This document shows positions 1 through 8,966 of a stretch of DNA of 64,000 nt, one piece after another. The DNA lies in contig NC_065422.1 of assembly GCF_024362695.1 (NCBI RefSeq), forward strand, positions 1,116,001-1,180,000, in the 5' to 3' direction. Positions within the stretch are counted from its first letter, which is position 1. The number at the start of each line of letters is the position of its first letter. The translations under genes and the position numbers were made by a program. Source of the DNA: Pectinophora gossypiella (Eukaryota; Arthropoda; Insecta; Lepidoptera; Gelechiidae). A model generated the notes under the pieces. It did not search any database and was not told the origin of the DNA. It saw only the letters and a program-made list of their open reading frames with translations.

Positions 1-92
1 TAGAACCCTGTCGCACTATCAAATTTGAAATTTAATGAGATTTACGGTTCAATTTGTCAAAACATTTAATGTGACATGGTTTCAAAGTATTT
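1..92 (+). mobile_element. Mite-1 copy, subfamily B, cut by window edge
   Basis: The window opens inside a copy of a short MITE found ten more times here. The segment carries the subfamily-B states (gaaccctgtcgcactatc, tttaatgag, ggtttcaaag). The left terminus lies outside the window and the right terminus is eroded. Confidence 0.75.
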
Positions 93-1339
93 GCAGGGAC
101 GGACTAGCGTCACTGAGCTACGGCTTCTTACGGAACGAGTCTCTTTATAAATAATACTTGCTATGTTATTTATTACGTAAAGTAAAATGGCGGACGGCAG
201 GGTATGCAATGAAGGAAGTCATAAGGAAAAGAAACGAATGGCAATGACAAAAGTATCTTAAAACAGTAGGGGATATTCTTTGTTACTTATATACAGGACT
301 CATCGTAAGAGCGCCATATCACTAGGATATCATCGGATCTGGGGGCACGGGTTTGTCCCCGCCAAGACGAGCAAAGCGAAGCGCGAGAACAGGGCACTAC
401 CTACCTTTTCTCGAAACGTTTCGTCGAATTTTTGAATCCTCATAACTCTGGTTTGGATTGTACCAGGTAAACCAAATTCTCATGATATGTTGCCAGCAGT
501 GGACTTATTAAACATGTAAAGTTTCAAATGCGTAGCTATTATACTTCAGATTTTTCAAATTGACAGCTACAAATTGGTTGTCAAACCGGGTGAGGTACCC
601 TTTAAACAACTGCATATATTTTATCGTCCTAGTCAGATAGACCCTTAATTATGATACGGTTTTCAAATATTGTTCTTTTTACTTGTGGCCTGCAGTGTAT
701 TTTTCTTTTATTGAAAGTTGAAAATGGAACAATGCGAGCAAATCAATATTTAAAATTGGAATTCTGAATAAATTTCCTTATTTAAAAAAGTTGCCTTAAT
801 AAATAATGCGAAGGAACTAAAAGAAATTGTAATGGCAGGCGGATACGGAAGGTGATGGACTATAGAATTAATGTAAGGGGTAAGTTGTAGTCTGTGGAAT
901 CAAAGAAGACATCACTACGGAATGACACGATCTTTTTGTAAGATAAAACTCCTTTAATAAAGAGAAAAAAACTTACTGAGCCGCTTGGAATGAGATATGT
1001 CTCAAATCTTGGAGGGTACGCTCTTCCCCAATGTCCTCTAAGGGAGATTACCGTCTTGACACAAAAGAACATTAGCCCAAGTGGAAATTGCACAAGAATA
1101 AAACTCAATATACATAAGAGGATGTAAGAAGGAAGAAATACTGTCTAGTACCTAAATATACCTACTGCATAAGCCTTAATTTAAGAGAAATGGGATAAAA
1201 ATTCCAAGGAAAAGTAATTTGGTGGATGTTCATGTCTTGTTCGCTAAATCTCATTCGTTAAGAATGGCTTAGGGCTGGAGTGAAATCTTCAAAACTAGTG
1301 CATAGGCGTTTGCTAGGAAACTGGGTCCCACCTTAGGTC
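93..1339. other. No recognised feature
   Basis: About 1.25 kb of AT-rich sequence. The only longish open frame (860-1108 minus, 82 codons) has no recognisable domain. I see no repeat from the other families here. Confidence 0.5.
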
Positions 1340-1445
1340 ATGTCTTTGCTCATATCCGCTTACCTAACCTGAAGATTTGACAGGTCTGGTTTTTTTGTAG
1401 AAGCTACTGCCTGTTTGACCTTCCAACCATGGGCGAATCCGGAGG
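1340..1445 (-). mobile_element. SINE-E 3' fragment
   Basis: In reverse orientation it shows the body end of SINE-E: a 'ttggaaggtcaaacaggcag' type stretch, then 'ctgtcaaatcttcaggttag', then the step to 'taagcgga'. The head is missing. Confidence 0.6.
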
Positions 1446-2008
1446 ACGACGACAACATGAAGCCACAGATGCGCTGGGCGACAGGTTAGGTCGTAACCTA
1501 ACCTACCATCCGTAGATGGCCACGGCAATTTATATCTAATTCTCTACGGATAGGTTGCCTGCGACCTGGTGGCTGGATCTCCTCCTGCTTCCAACCTTAC
1601 ACCACGATAAGTCGCACGTTCTCCGAAAAGAGTTATCACGTTTATATCCACTTATTTTTTGTTTTGTAGCTCTCGGTTTTCCGAAAATGATAAATGTGTT
1701 CTAATAGACAATGAGCCTAATCAGAATGGAAACAGTCGCGCATAATCAGTGGTTTAACAGCATGAATCACGGTAATCCCATAAAATGAACGACAATAAAC
1801 TTTATTATTGGAATGAAATGAAACAATTCCGTATATACATTCGTTCAATTCAACACAACTGGGGAACAACAAAAGAAGTAACACACGAGGCAAATTAATA
1901 TCATGCCCCCGCTGCATGGGTTATTGCGCGCGACGCGATAATAACGCAGACCTAGCCCATTAGCTGAAGGAAATGTTGTCAACGAAGATAAACATCATCA
2001 TCACTAAT
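1446..2008. other. No recognised feature
   Basis: Mixed sequence with a short near-palindrome around 1478-1505 (aggttaggtcgtaacctaacct). No coding domain seen. Confidence 0.4.
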
Positions 2009-2163
2009 TTAAGGGCCACGCTCTTGTCGGTGTAGCATTCTCCATTCTTGTCTATCAAAGACCAATTCCTTCACTTCCTTACAAGACATGACGTTCGCCT
2101 TCTCTTTAATCTGTTCCATGTAAGCTCTTCTTGGTCTTCCCCTTCCTCTCATTCCTTGTAGAT
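2009..2163 (-). pseudogene. RTE-b LINE reverse-transcriptase C-terminal tail
   Basis: The minus strand reads without stop through RGRGRPRRAYMEQIKEK, then KEVKELVFDR, and ends EWRMLHRQERGP before TAA at 2009-2011. This is the basic, GRGRPR-containing tail typical of insect non-LTR retrotransposon endonuclease/RT proteins. The catalytic domains are absent, so this is a 5'-truncated dead copy. At least six other pieces of the same tail occur in the window. Confidence 0.75.
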
Positions 2164-2496
2164 AAATATATTTTTCTATATTATGGGTTTTGACGTCAAT
2201 GAGGTACTTTCCAGGCTACTTTCCCCAAGAACAATATACATGGCGTTGTACAGATTACCTATTTTCTCATTACTCGGGTACATCATTTTGCAAAAATACA
2301 ATGTAATGTCAAAAGCTTATATAAAAATAACTGTAGTTTGGTATTTGGATCATATTATGTATAGAATTGTGTATGCTACCTATATTGCTTCTCTTTAATT
2401 TGATCAGAATAATAATAGGTGGAAGATAATGATTGTGTTTGTGTGTAATTAAAAAGAATCATCATTTATACCCAAAATCAAAGATAAAAGATGCAT

Positions 2497-2779
2497 ATGT
2501 CTGTTGGAGGAGTTCGGTGGCGCAGCGGTAAACGCGCTCGGTCTGCGATTGTTGAAGTTAAGCAACTTTCGCAAAGGCCGGTCATAGGATGGGTGACCAC
2601 AAAAAAAAGTTTTCATCTCGAGCTCCTCCGTGCTTCGGAAGGCGCGTAAAGCCGTTGGTCCCGGCTGCATTAGCAGTCGTTAATAACCACCAATCCGCAC
2701 TCGAATCTCCCTATCCATCCATAGGGAAGGCCCGTGCCCCAGCAGTGGGGACGTTAATGGGCTGATGATGATGTCTGTT
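2497..2779 (+). mobile_element. SINE-C (tRNA/5S rRNA chimera) with target duplication
   Basis: The element at 2506-2770 is flanked by the 9-bp direct repeat atgtctgtt (2497-2505 and 2771-2779). The head has a tRNA A-box-like stretch (ggcgcagcggtaaacgcgc). It is followed by a block resembling the internal promoter half of 5S rRNA (gaagttaagcaac, then ggatgggtgacca). The body contains the core ttcggaaggc...gttggtcccgg shared with SINE-A and SINE-B, and the tail ends cagcagtggggacgttaatg followed by a gatgatgatg run. The 5S resemblance is from memory of the conserved 5S consensus. Confidence 0.8.
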
Positions 2780-3143
2780 ATCCATGAAATTAGAAGGTTA
2801 AACGAAGGAAAATATTTATACAGTGTTTTCGCCGAACGAAGCAAATACTCCTTCTTTAACAACAGCGCCATCTATATTGAGAAACCTAGCCTGGATAAAC
2901 CCTCATTACTTATTTAAGACTTCACATACACGTGCGTCAGGATTAGGTACTACAAAGCCGCCAAAAGTCCTTGACGAAACTCATGTAACGACTACGTACT
3001 AAAAGCAAAAGTAAGACATTTCTGGCTGGACTTCTGCATCGATTGACCCGCCTTTCATACATAAAAGCTAATTGTGGTTGCACGATCCCAAGGAAGCAAT
3101 GAATGATGTGGAAAGAATACGTTTATTATGGAACCGTCTAATG
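2780..3143. other. No recognised feature
   Basis: Unassigned intergenic sequence between two SINEs. No domain-bearing open frame. Confidence 0.4.
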
Positions 3144-3438
3144 CGACCTCTGTGGTCCAGTGGTTGAGCAATGTGCTCACGATCCGGAGGTCCCGGGTTC
3201 GAATCCCGGTGGAGACAAATCACAAAAATAACTTTGTGATATCCAATTTGGTTAGGACATTACAGGCTGATCACCTGATTGTCCAAAAGTAAGGTGATCC
3301 GTGTACGGACGTTAAGCCGTTGGTCCCGGTTACTACTTACTGATGTAAGTGCGTAGTGGGTACATGAGTCATGTCAGGGGCCTATGGCGGCTCAATGATA
3401 ACCCTGACACCAGAGTTGATGGGTTTGGTTAACCATGA
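3144..3438 (+). mobile_element. SINE-A, near full length
   Basis: tRNA-like head with A box (tggtccagtggttgagc) and B box (gggttcgaatcccgg), then the body with 'gctgatcacctgattgtcc', the shared core around gttaagccgttggtcccgg and the 3' module gccatgtcagg/ccctgacacc. The tail is diverged. It resembles a tRNA gene only over the first 70 bp and lacks a proper cloverleaf acceptor. Confidence 0.8.
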
Positions 3439-3502
3439 CCACGTTTCCACGTGTCATGATAACGTTTTCTGCATTTTTCGATCCTACCGGCTCTGTAAAA
3501 AA

Positions 3503-3800
3503 CTCTGAACCAGCGTCCATGTGTATGAAACGATTGATAAATATGGAGGAACCAAAGAAGTGTGTAAAGTAAAAAAAAGTAAAAGTAAAAATTATTTATT
3601 TACCAAATAAAGTAAAATTAACACAAGTTAATAGCGGGCCCTGCACTAGGGTTTCCCCTGTATCGCAGTAGCCCTATGGTATAACAATTTTTGCGTAAAG
3701 ATTAAAAAAACAAAGTGTATCAAAGGAAATGGAATTCCATAGTCTCTGCTTACTCCGGTGGGAAATAGGCATGAGTTTATGTATGTATGTAAGAACTCTG
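3503..3800 (+). mobile_element. RTE-a 3' tail split by an insertion
   Basis: 3503-3565 and 3721-3800 are the two halves of the RTE-a C-terminal coding end (intact copies read MRRLMNVEEAREVC, then DRSKWNSIVSAYP). The split is at the aagtgtgt/aagtgtat near-repeat (3558-3565, 3713-3720). The inserted AT-rich sequence (about 3566-3712) has no coding signal and is antisense in look (A-run at its left end). Confidence 0.6.
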
Positions 3801-4165
3801 GTCGAAACCGCGACATGTGTATGTCGCATGTGTGCGTGACGCGGACCCTTGCAGCAGTTTCTGTATAAGGTTAAAGACCCGAGATGAATCGGATCGTTGA
3901 TATAATAAGCTGTTTGCAGAACAAATTTGGGCCTACGCGTGAGGTCAGGGATCCTGAATAGAAGGAATTACTAATGAGGGTTCCTGCTGTTCCTAATTTT
4001 GTGGATATAAATTTGCGAAGCTTTGTCTACGGCGCATCAGGTGGAAGGAAAACGCCTACACCACAGCCCTTTTTTGATGAGTCTTTCGAACCTTTTAATC
4101 TGACTAGCCACAAAATAAATCACTCATCTTTTTAATTGGAAGTTGCCTTTTGTTTTCTTAAGGCA
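3801..4165. other. No recognised feature
   Basis: Unassigned sequence. No repeat family from elsewhere in the window was seen. Confidence 0.4.
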
Positions 4166-4487
4166 TAATGTATAACATAAGCTGTCGAGTATATCCCAAA
4201 TGGGGTAGTCAGAGGTACATCTAAGTACCTAAACCTTACCAAGCTTTTTGTAACACCAACATTTTGTTATGCCAACTGTGTTAGTGAAAACTGTCCTAAA
4301 GTTAGTCGCTCAAGAAAAAAAATATTAAAAGGTAGATATGATAATTATGAGGCTAATGTATCTCTAACTACTCCAATTGGGATACAGTCGTGAGCTTATG
4401 TTTATATACAAGTAACTATGTTCTGTTTAGTTTTTACATTTGAATTTGCTAGACCGGTTTGGATAAAAATTGCCACATAACTACCTC
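4166..4487 (-). mobile_element. SINE-D body plus flank shared with 24.1-24.5 kb
   Basis: 4171-4300 is a diverged reverse copy of the SINE-D body (cggtgag/cactaacacagttgg type sequence). The following 190 bp (ggtagatatgataattatg, then tatctctaactactccaatt, then ttgccacataactac) recur in the same order at 24133-24477. The two loci are therefore related by duplication, or by a longer repeat than the SINE alone. Confidence 0.55.
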
Positions 4488-4978
4488 TACGGGTGTAAGT
4501 GACATCGTAACGAATACTGAGGGGGATGATTCAGACCATGATTCTGAGTTGATATCAAGTGGAATTTTCCGTCGCAAAATTCATGATTTTTTTTTAGTTT
4601 TTTTAAATTATTTTCAATTCTATACTTTTGCGATGAAAAATTCCACTTGATATTAACTCAGAATAATCAGCTGAATCATCCCTCTCAGTATTCGTTACGA
4701 TGTCACTTACACCCCGCACAAGTACATACTGTACCCATACAAGTAGGTATGGGTGTTAGTGACACCGTAACAAATACTGAGGGGGATGATTCAGACCATG
4801 ATTCTAAGTTGATATCAAGTGGAATTTTCCGTCGGAAAATTCATGAAAATTTTTGTTTTTCTTTTTATTATTTTCTGTTCCATACTTTTGCGACGGAAAA
4901 TTCTACTTCATATCATCTCAGAATCATGGTCTCAATCATCCCTCAAAGTTTTCGTTACGACGTCACTAACACCCTGTA
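4488..4978. mobile_element. Mite-2, dimeric palindromic MITE
   Basis: Two palindromes lie in tandem at 4490-4714 and about 4747-4976, joined by a spacer with acaagtacata and catacaagtaggtatggg. Each palindrome has arms of about 100 bp (gtgacatcgtaacgaatact, then gattcagaccatgattctga, then ggaattttccgtcgcaaaa) around an AT-rich loop. The outer end ...taacaccctg|ta and the left ta|cgggtg fit a TA target site. Copies at 18228-18690 and 40404-40892 have the same order of arm-specific variants, so the dimer is the mobile unit. Confidence 0.8.
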
Positions 4979-5039
4979 TATGACAGACTTGAGAGTAAGT
5001 ACCTACATTCCAAAAGTATTTTTTATAATAATAAATTAA

Positions 5040-5394
5040 TAACCCATTGGTTCAGCAGGCTCCGTCGTCTAGTGGTTAGAGCGTTAGGCTCACGATCTGG
5101 AGGTCCGGGTTCGATTCCCGATGGGGACATTGTCGAAATCACTCTGTGAGACTGTCCTTTGTTTAGTAAGGACTTTTCAGACTTGAATCACCTGATTGAC
5201 CGAAAAAGTAAGATAATTCCGTGCTTCGGAGGGCACGTTAAGCCGTTGGTCCCGGCTATTAGCCGTAAAAACACCTCCACCAACCCGCATTGGAGTAGCG
5301 TGGTGGAATATGCTCTATACCCCCTCCGGTTGATTGAGGGGAAGCCTGTGCCCAGCAGTGGGACGTATATAGGCTGTTTATGTAACCCATTGGT
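5040..5394 (+). mobile_element. SINE-B, full length, 12-bp target duplication
   Basis: The element at 5052-5382 is flanked by taacccattggt (5040-5051 and 5383-5394). The head has a tRNA-like A box (cgtctagtggttagagc) and B box (gggttcgattcccg). Then come 'gtttagtaaggacttttcag', the shared core gttaagccgttggtcccgg, and a tail ending cccagcagtgggacgtatat and aggctgtttatg. It sits inside an older SINE-D copy whose head continues at 5395-5478. Confidence 0.9.
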
Positions 5395-5478
5395 GCAAGT
5401 GCGGTACCGGGGTTCAAACCTACGCTCTCTGTTTGAGAAGCAAGCTGGTGTACCACAGGAGCATAGTGACTATTAAGT
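5395..5478 (-). mobile_element. SINE-D head, reverse orientation
   Basis: The reverse strand reads agtcactatgctcctgtggt...ttctcaaacagagagcg..ggttTgaaccccggtaccg.cttgcaccaatggg in pieces. This is the tRNA-like head and junction of SINE-D; the rest was displaced by the SINE-B insertion. Confidence 0.65.
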
Positions 5479-5822
5479 CCAAATAACATAACATAAAAAT
5501 AGCATAGTACATCCAGTGGGCCATGACCCATGTTGATTCAGTGGAATCGACATTGGGGTCATAATAATAAATTACTATTGTATAGAATGAATATAATCAT
5601 TTAATTGAACTCATATAGATACTTCTGCTTGCTGCCCACTACACACAGAGTCGGTAAAGCGGATAGGGCAACTTAACAACTTTTCAATTAAGCGGGACAA
5701 GATTGGTCTGTGTATTCTCTGTAAATTATATAGCCACTTTCAATCAAATTAAGGAAACAAGCAAGCAAACAACAGTATTACACGAACAAAAAGTAATAGC
5801 TGTCTCCACTCAACTCCGCCCG
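5479..5822. other. No recognised feature
   Basis: AT-rich sequence without a recognised gene or repeat. Confidence 0.4.
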
Positions 5823-5942
5823 TACACTTTGCAACCATGTCACATTAACTTTTTTGACAATTTATACCGTAAGTATCATTAAATGTCAAATATGATAGTG
5901 CGACAGGGTTCTAAAGTGGGTACATGATATTGCTCATGACTG
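5823..5942 (-). mobile_element. Mite-1 copy, subfamily B
   Basis: Reverse copy ending ...gctcatgactg|ta. Subfamily-B states are present (tagtgcgacagggttctaaa, accgtaag). The outer left terminus (cggtcacgag) is lost. Confidence 0.8.
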
Positions 5943-5954
5943 TACAGTAGCGTA

Positions 5955-6095
5955 CAATCATGAGCAATATAATGTACCCACTTTAGGACTCTGTCGCACT
6001 AACATATTTGACATTTAGTGAGACTTACAGTTCAATTTGTCAAAAAGTTAATGTGACATGGTACCAAAGTGTATACATATTAATGCTCGTGACCG
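5955..6095 (+). mobile_element. Mite-1 copy, subfamily A
   Basis: 141 bp from caatcatgagcaatataatg to aatgctcgtgaccg, flanked by TA on both sides. Subfamily-A states are present (ggactctgtcgcactaac, tttagtgag, ggtaccaaag). It lies head-to-head with the subfamily-B copy 12 bp upstream. Confidence 0.85.
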
Positions 6096-6220
6096 TACTC
6101 GTAGAGTAAGACGTAAACCGTTCAAGCCTTCACATTGCTCCCTATTCTTTTACAGCTTATTGGCGCCCAAATCAGTGGCGTAGCTAGGACCGGAGTGTCA
6201 CCCCAAAAGGGTGCCCCCTG

Positions 6221-6530
6221 TCTTCTATCGTGTGGGTTGTGAGGTGGATTACCAACCCCAACAACCCTGGTGTCAGGGTTATTATTAACCCGCCATAGGC
6301 CCCTGACATGACTCATGTAACGACTACGTACTTACATCAGTAAGTAGTAACAGTAAGAAACCGGGACCACCGGCTTAACGTGCCTTCCGAAGCACGGATC
6401 ATCTTACTTTTGGACAATCTGGTGATCAGCCTGCAATGTCTAAACCAAATTAGCAATCTCAAAGTGATTTTTGTGATTTGTCCCTACCGGTATTCGAACC
6501 GGGACCTCCGGATCGGATCACAGCTCAGCT
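6221..6530 (-). mobile_element. SINE-A, near full length
   Basis: Reverse copy starting tcttctatcgtgtgggttgt (3' end) and finishing in the tRNA-like head (gtattcgaaccgggacctcc). The last bases of the head are replaced by a short cagctcagctcagctta run. Confidence 0.8.
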
Positions 6531-6537
6531 CAGCTTA

Positions 6538-6700
6538 GCGCCAGAGTTGGACATTATCCGAATAAATTGTTACCATTCAAGCTAATTATTCGAATAAATA
6601 GTTATTCCAGACCTAATTATTCGCGAATAATTTATTCATGAATATTTGACTTGTGAATAAATTATACGTCGCGAGGAACTATTCGAATACTTATCTAAAT
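6538..6700. repeat. TTATTCGAATAA-rich repeat, left flank
   Basis: The stretch is dense in ttattcgaataa-like palindromic words and starts gccagagttggacattatcc. An inverted counterpart lies at 8098-8175 (ending aaattttacccatcactggt). The two may be ends of one old element of about 1.6 kb, possibly hAT-like, into which the Harbinger and LINE pieces were inserted. Confidence 0.4.
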
Positions 6701-6835
6701 AACAATTTGTGATAACACGTTTGAACAGAAAGTAGGTACTTAGTCATGAACATAAAAATATGACTTTAAAACTAAAACCCGACGTAAAAATCTCGACCTA
6801 AAAAGTATGAAACAAGAAAATATTCTCTTCTATTA

Positions 6836-7453
6836 GAGACCCCCACACTAGCGTCTTTCGAGCGTCGTCGTCGTGCCAGCGTCCGCGGAACGTCCACGCG
6901 ACGTCGACGCCGCGGCGACGCGACGCCAGCGCTGCCCGGCTGCCGAACGCCGAGCGTGCGCGGCGCTGGCGTCGCGTAGCCGCGGCGTCAGTTCAACGTT
7001 TTTTGCGAACAAGTACAATGCACAACGCAATCTACTAAACAATTTTTTTTTCGTGATTTAAAGATTGCGTTTTTACTTACCTCAATGTAATAATAAGCCT
7101 CTCTTCAGGTGACGCAGAAATCCTCAAATGGGTATCTTGATATTTTATATCGTGCTGTATCAATTGTAATAGTTCGTCAAATATTCGTTTTGGCATCCGT
7201 AAATAATCATAAAAGTGTTTTTTATTATTTTTTATATGTTGACAATACAATACGAAATAATCGCTTTCCTGAACTCTAGCACTACACAGAGGATGTTCCC
7301 AATGTTGACGACGATGTTTCCTTTTTCGTTTGCGTAATTTTTGGATCAGTAATATCAACAGCAGTGTTTCTTCGTCGGAATCCATTTTCACACTGATTGT
7401 ACGCGACAGGAGCCGCGGTTACGCGACGCTAGCGCAGCGCACGCTGGGCGTTC
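6836..7453 (-). mobile_element. Truncated PIF/Harbinger element
   Basis: The left end starts gagacccccacactagcgtc after a tta trinucleotide, which fits the 3-bp TWA target of PIF/Harbinger. GC-rich subterminal arms match in inverted orientation at 6945-6985 and 7413-7453 (about 36 of 41 positions; both contain gcgtcgcgta and ccgcgg). The left arm continues 109 bp further out to the terminus, whereas the right side stops at 7453, so the right end is missing. One transposase exon remains between the arms. A related mini-element is at 23510-23602. Confidence 0.6.
7077..7391 (-). pseudogene. Harbinger nuclease (HARBI1-like) 5' exon
   Basis: The open frame of 104 codons starts MKMDSDEETLLLILLIQK. 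Its core resembles the N-terminal part of HARBI1-like transposases: a basic KLRKRKRKHRRQHWEHPLCS segment, then FYDYLRMPKRIFDELLQLI, then SPEERLIITLR. In the family this part precedes the DDE nuclease. The frame runs into an excellent splice donor (TTGAG|GTAAGT, about 7075-7081), so this is best read as exon 1. No DDE exon follows in the 240 bp to the element end. The transposase is therefore incomplete and cannot encode an active nuclease. Family assignment is from motif recognition, without a search. Confidence 0.7.
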
Positions 7454-7624
7454 AATTTGTTTAGAACACACACATACACGTACATACAAAGCGGGCAAAC
7501 ACATAACACTTCTTTTTTCTTCGACGCAGTCAGGTAAAAACAAATATTAATAATTTTATGAAATAATCATTACTTACTGTAAATACCTGCTAATTAAAAG
7601 CTAAACATAAGGCACTAATTTACA
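7454..7624. other. No recognised feature
   Basis: Short AT-rich spacer between the Harbinger relic and a LINE tail. Confidence 0.4.
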
Positions 7625-7971
7625 CTTCCTTATTTTATTATTATTATTTATTTATTATTAATAAGCCTTAAGTATAACATTAGTTTAAATGCAATGTCCT
7701 GCTTAATTGCATAAGCAATTTGTCTGCAGGATCACAGTCTCGCTCACCTGGTAAAATTACAATAATTAAGAATTAAAAAATAGGTAAGTACGTGCTAAAT
7801 TAAATCTAATAAATATTTTTTTAACTTATTTTCAAACATTTTTGGCTCATTTTTAATGTTCTCAGGCAAACTGTTGATGAGATAAGGTATGCGCTTACTT
7901 AGGGTCCTATCCCCATAATAATTGTACACTCTCGGAACAACCAGTTTGCCTGAGGCCATTGATCTAGTATT
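7625..7971 (-). pseudogene. CR1/Jockey-like LINE 3' end with RT C-terminal tail
   Basis: The minus strand from 7971 to the stop at 7795-7797 reads NTRSMASGKLVVPRV, then LSKRIPYLINSLPENIK, and ends FENKLKKYLLDLI. This fits the C-terminal 'NTR ... LP..I.......FK..LK.YLL' pattern of CR1/Jockey-type reverse transcriptases. The rest (7625-7794) is a 3' UTR rich in ttatttatt. The catalytic part is missing, so it is a 5'-truncated insertion. Confidence 0.7.
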
Positions 7972-7983
7972 CTTATTTATTTA

Positions 7984-8097
7984 TTGTTTTGTTGTCATCC
8001 CGTGATCATGGCACTTGCAACAGTGTCGAAATATCGGGAGTCTCATATCCCCATTTAAACGCGGTAAGAACCCGTCATTATGTGCTTTAATTCTTAT
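7984..8097 (+). repeat. Rep-2 copy
   Basis: It begins gtcatcccgtgatcatggca, continues cagtgtcgaaatatcgggag and ends ggtaagaacccgtcattatg. Copies occur at 26558-26660 and, in reverse and internally deleted, at 63850-63928; a diverged piece is at 51525-51600. Probably a short retroposed sequence. Confidence 0.65.
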
Positions 8098-8175
8098 TTA
8101 TTGTTAATTATAATTCGAATAGCGAATATAATAATTTATTCGTCTTTCGAATAAATTTTACCCATCACTGGTGCC
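8098..8175. repeat. TTATTCGAATAA-rich repeat, right flank
   Basis: Contains attcgaatagcgaat and ctttcgaataaattttaccc. It is the inverted counterpart of 6538-6700. Confidence 0.4.
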
Positions 8176-8594
8176 TTGAATTTGCTCACAAAACAGTAGA
8201 GAGCTGTGCGTGGTTTAGGTACAGCATCGTTAACAGCGATTTAGTGAAGCCTTTATGGTTCTGTGGTTTACCGGATTGCTTCTCAAACAAGAAGCAGTCT
8301 CCAATTACAAACAGTTGACAATCGTCCATTACAGGTGGCGATACAGTTTTACGGTATATTCGTTGAGATACGATAGCATAGTATAATCCCGTCGATTTTT
8401 GTATCGATTCACAAGCAATCTATATGTTGGCGGATCTACCAGTTGCGCGGCGAATCTTATCGAAAAAATACATAATAAAAAAAGAAGAAAAAACATCGAA
8501 ATTATCGAATGAATAAGAAGGGACTGATCAGATTAGAACTATGTATTTTTATGATCCATTACGACCCGGAAATCGATACAAGGTACCCGAATCC
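8176..8594. other. Mostly unassigned; possible SINE-D head near 8250
   Basis: tggttctgtggtttaccgg...gcttctcaaac near 8255-8292 resembles a decayed SINE-D A-box region. Nothing else is recognised. Confidence 0.3.
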
Positions 8595-8667
8595 AACATT
8601 CAACTCATGACGATTCAACGTGTAACTATGTTACCACTGAATAAAGATATTTTTGAATTTGAATTCC
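8595..8667 (+). mobile_element. LINE 3' tail fragment
   Basis: gtgtaactatgttaccactg followed by aataaagatatttttgaatt and ttgaattc is the same 3' terminus seen at 42650-42725 and, in reverse, at 49270-49320. The embedded AATAAA suggests the element's own poly(A) signal. Confidence 0.6.
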
Positions 8668-8966
8668 TACACTAAATGACAGAATCATCGGTGAAACGGG
8701 TGTACATAAGTTGTATTGTAAGCTGTACCTCTGTTTACCCCAATTAGGAATGCAGCCATGTACTTATGTATACAAACGTTTTCCTTCTAAGAACTATCTC
8801 GTGTAGCTGGGATATGAATGCATCCCAAGAGGGTATGTTGAAAAATGTAATGAAGAAGATACGTGGTACTCAGTACTTCAGTCAAGTAACGCTGGATGAA
8901 AGCTATGAATGAGGATTTTCTCTCGTATAGACACACTTGTTAATTGTTGATTTTTATTATAAAAAA

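Noticed and set aside
2540..2620. 5S rRNA gene
   Set aside because: Only the internal control-like half is present, fused to a tRNA-like start and SINE body, and it occurs three times with target duplications.
6848..7061. Arg/Ala-rich small proteins on both strands at 6.85-7.06 kb
   Set aside because: They overlap in antisense over the GC-rich Harbinger arm and are composition artefacts.
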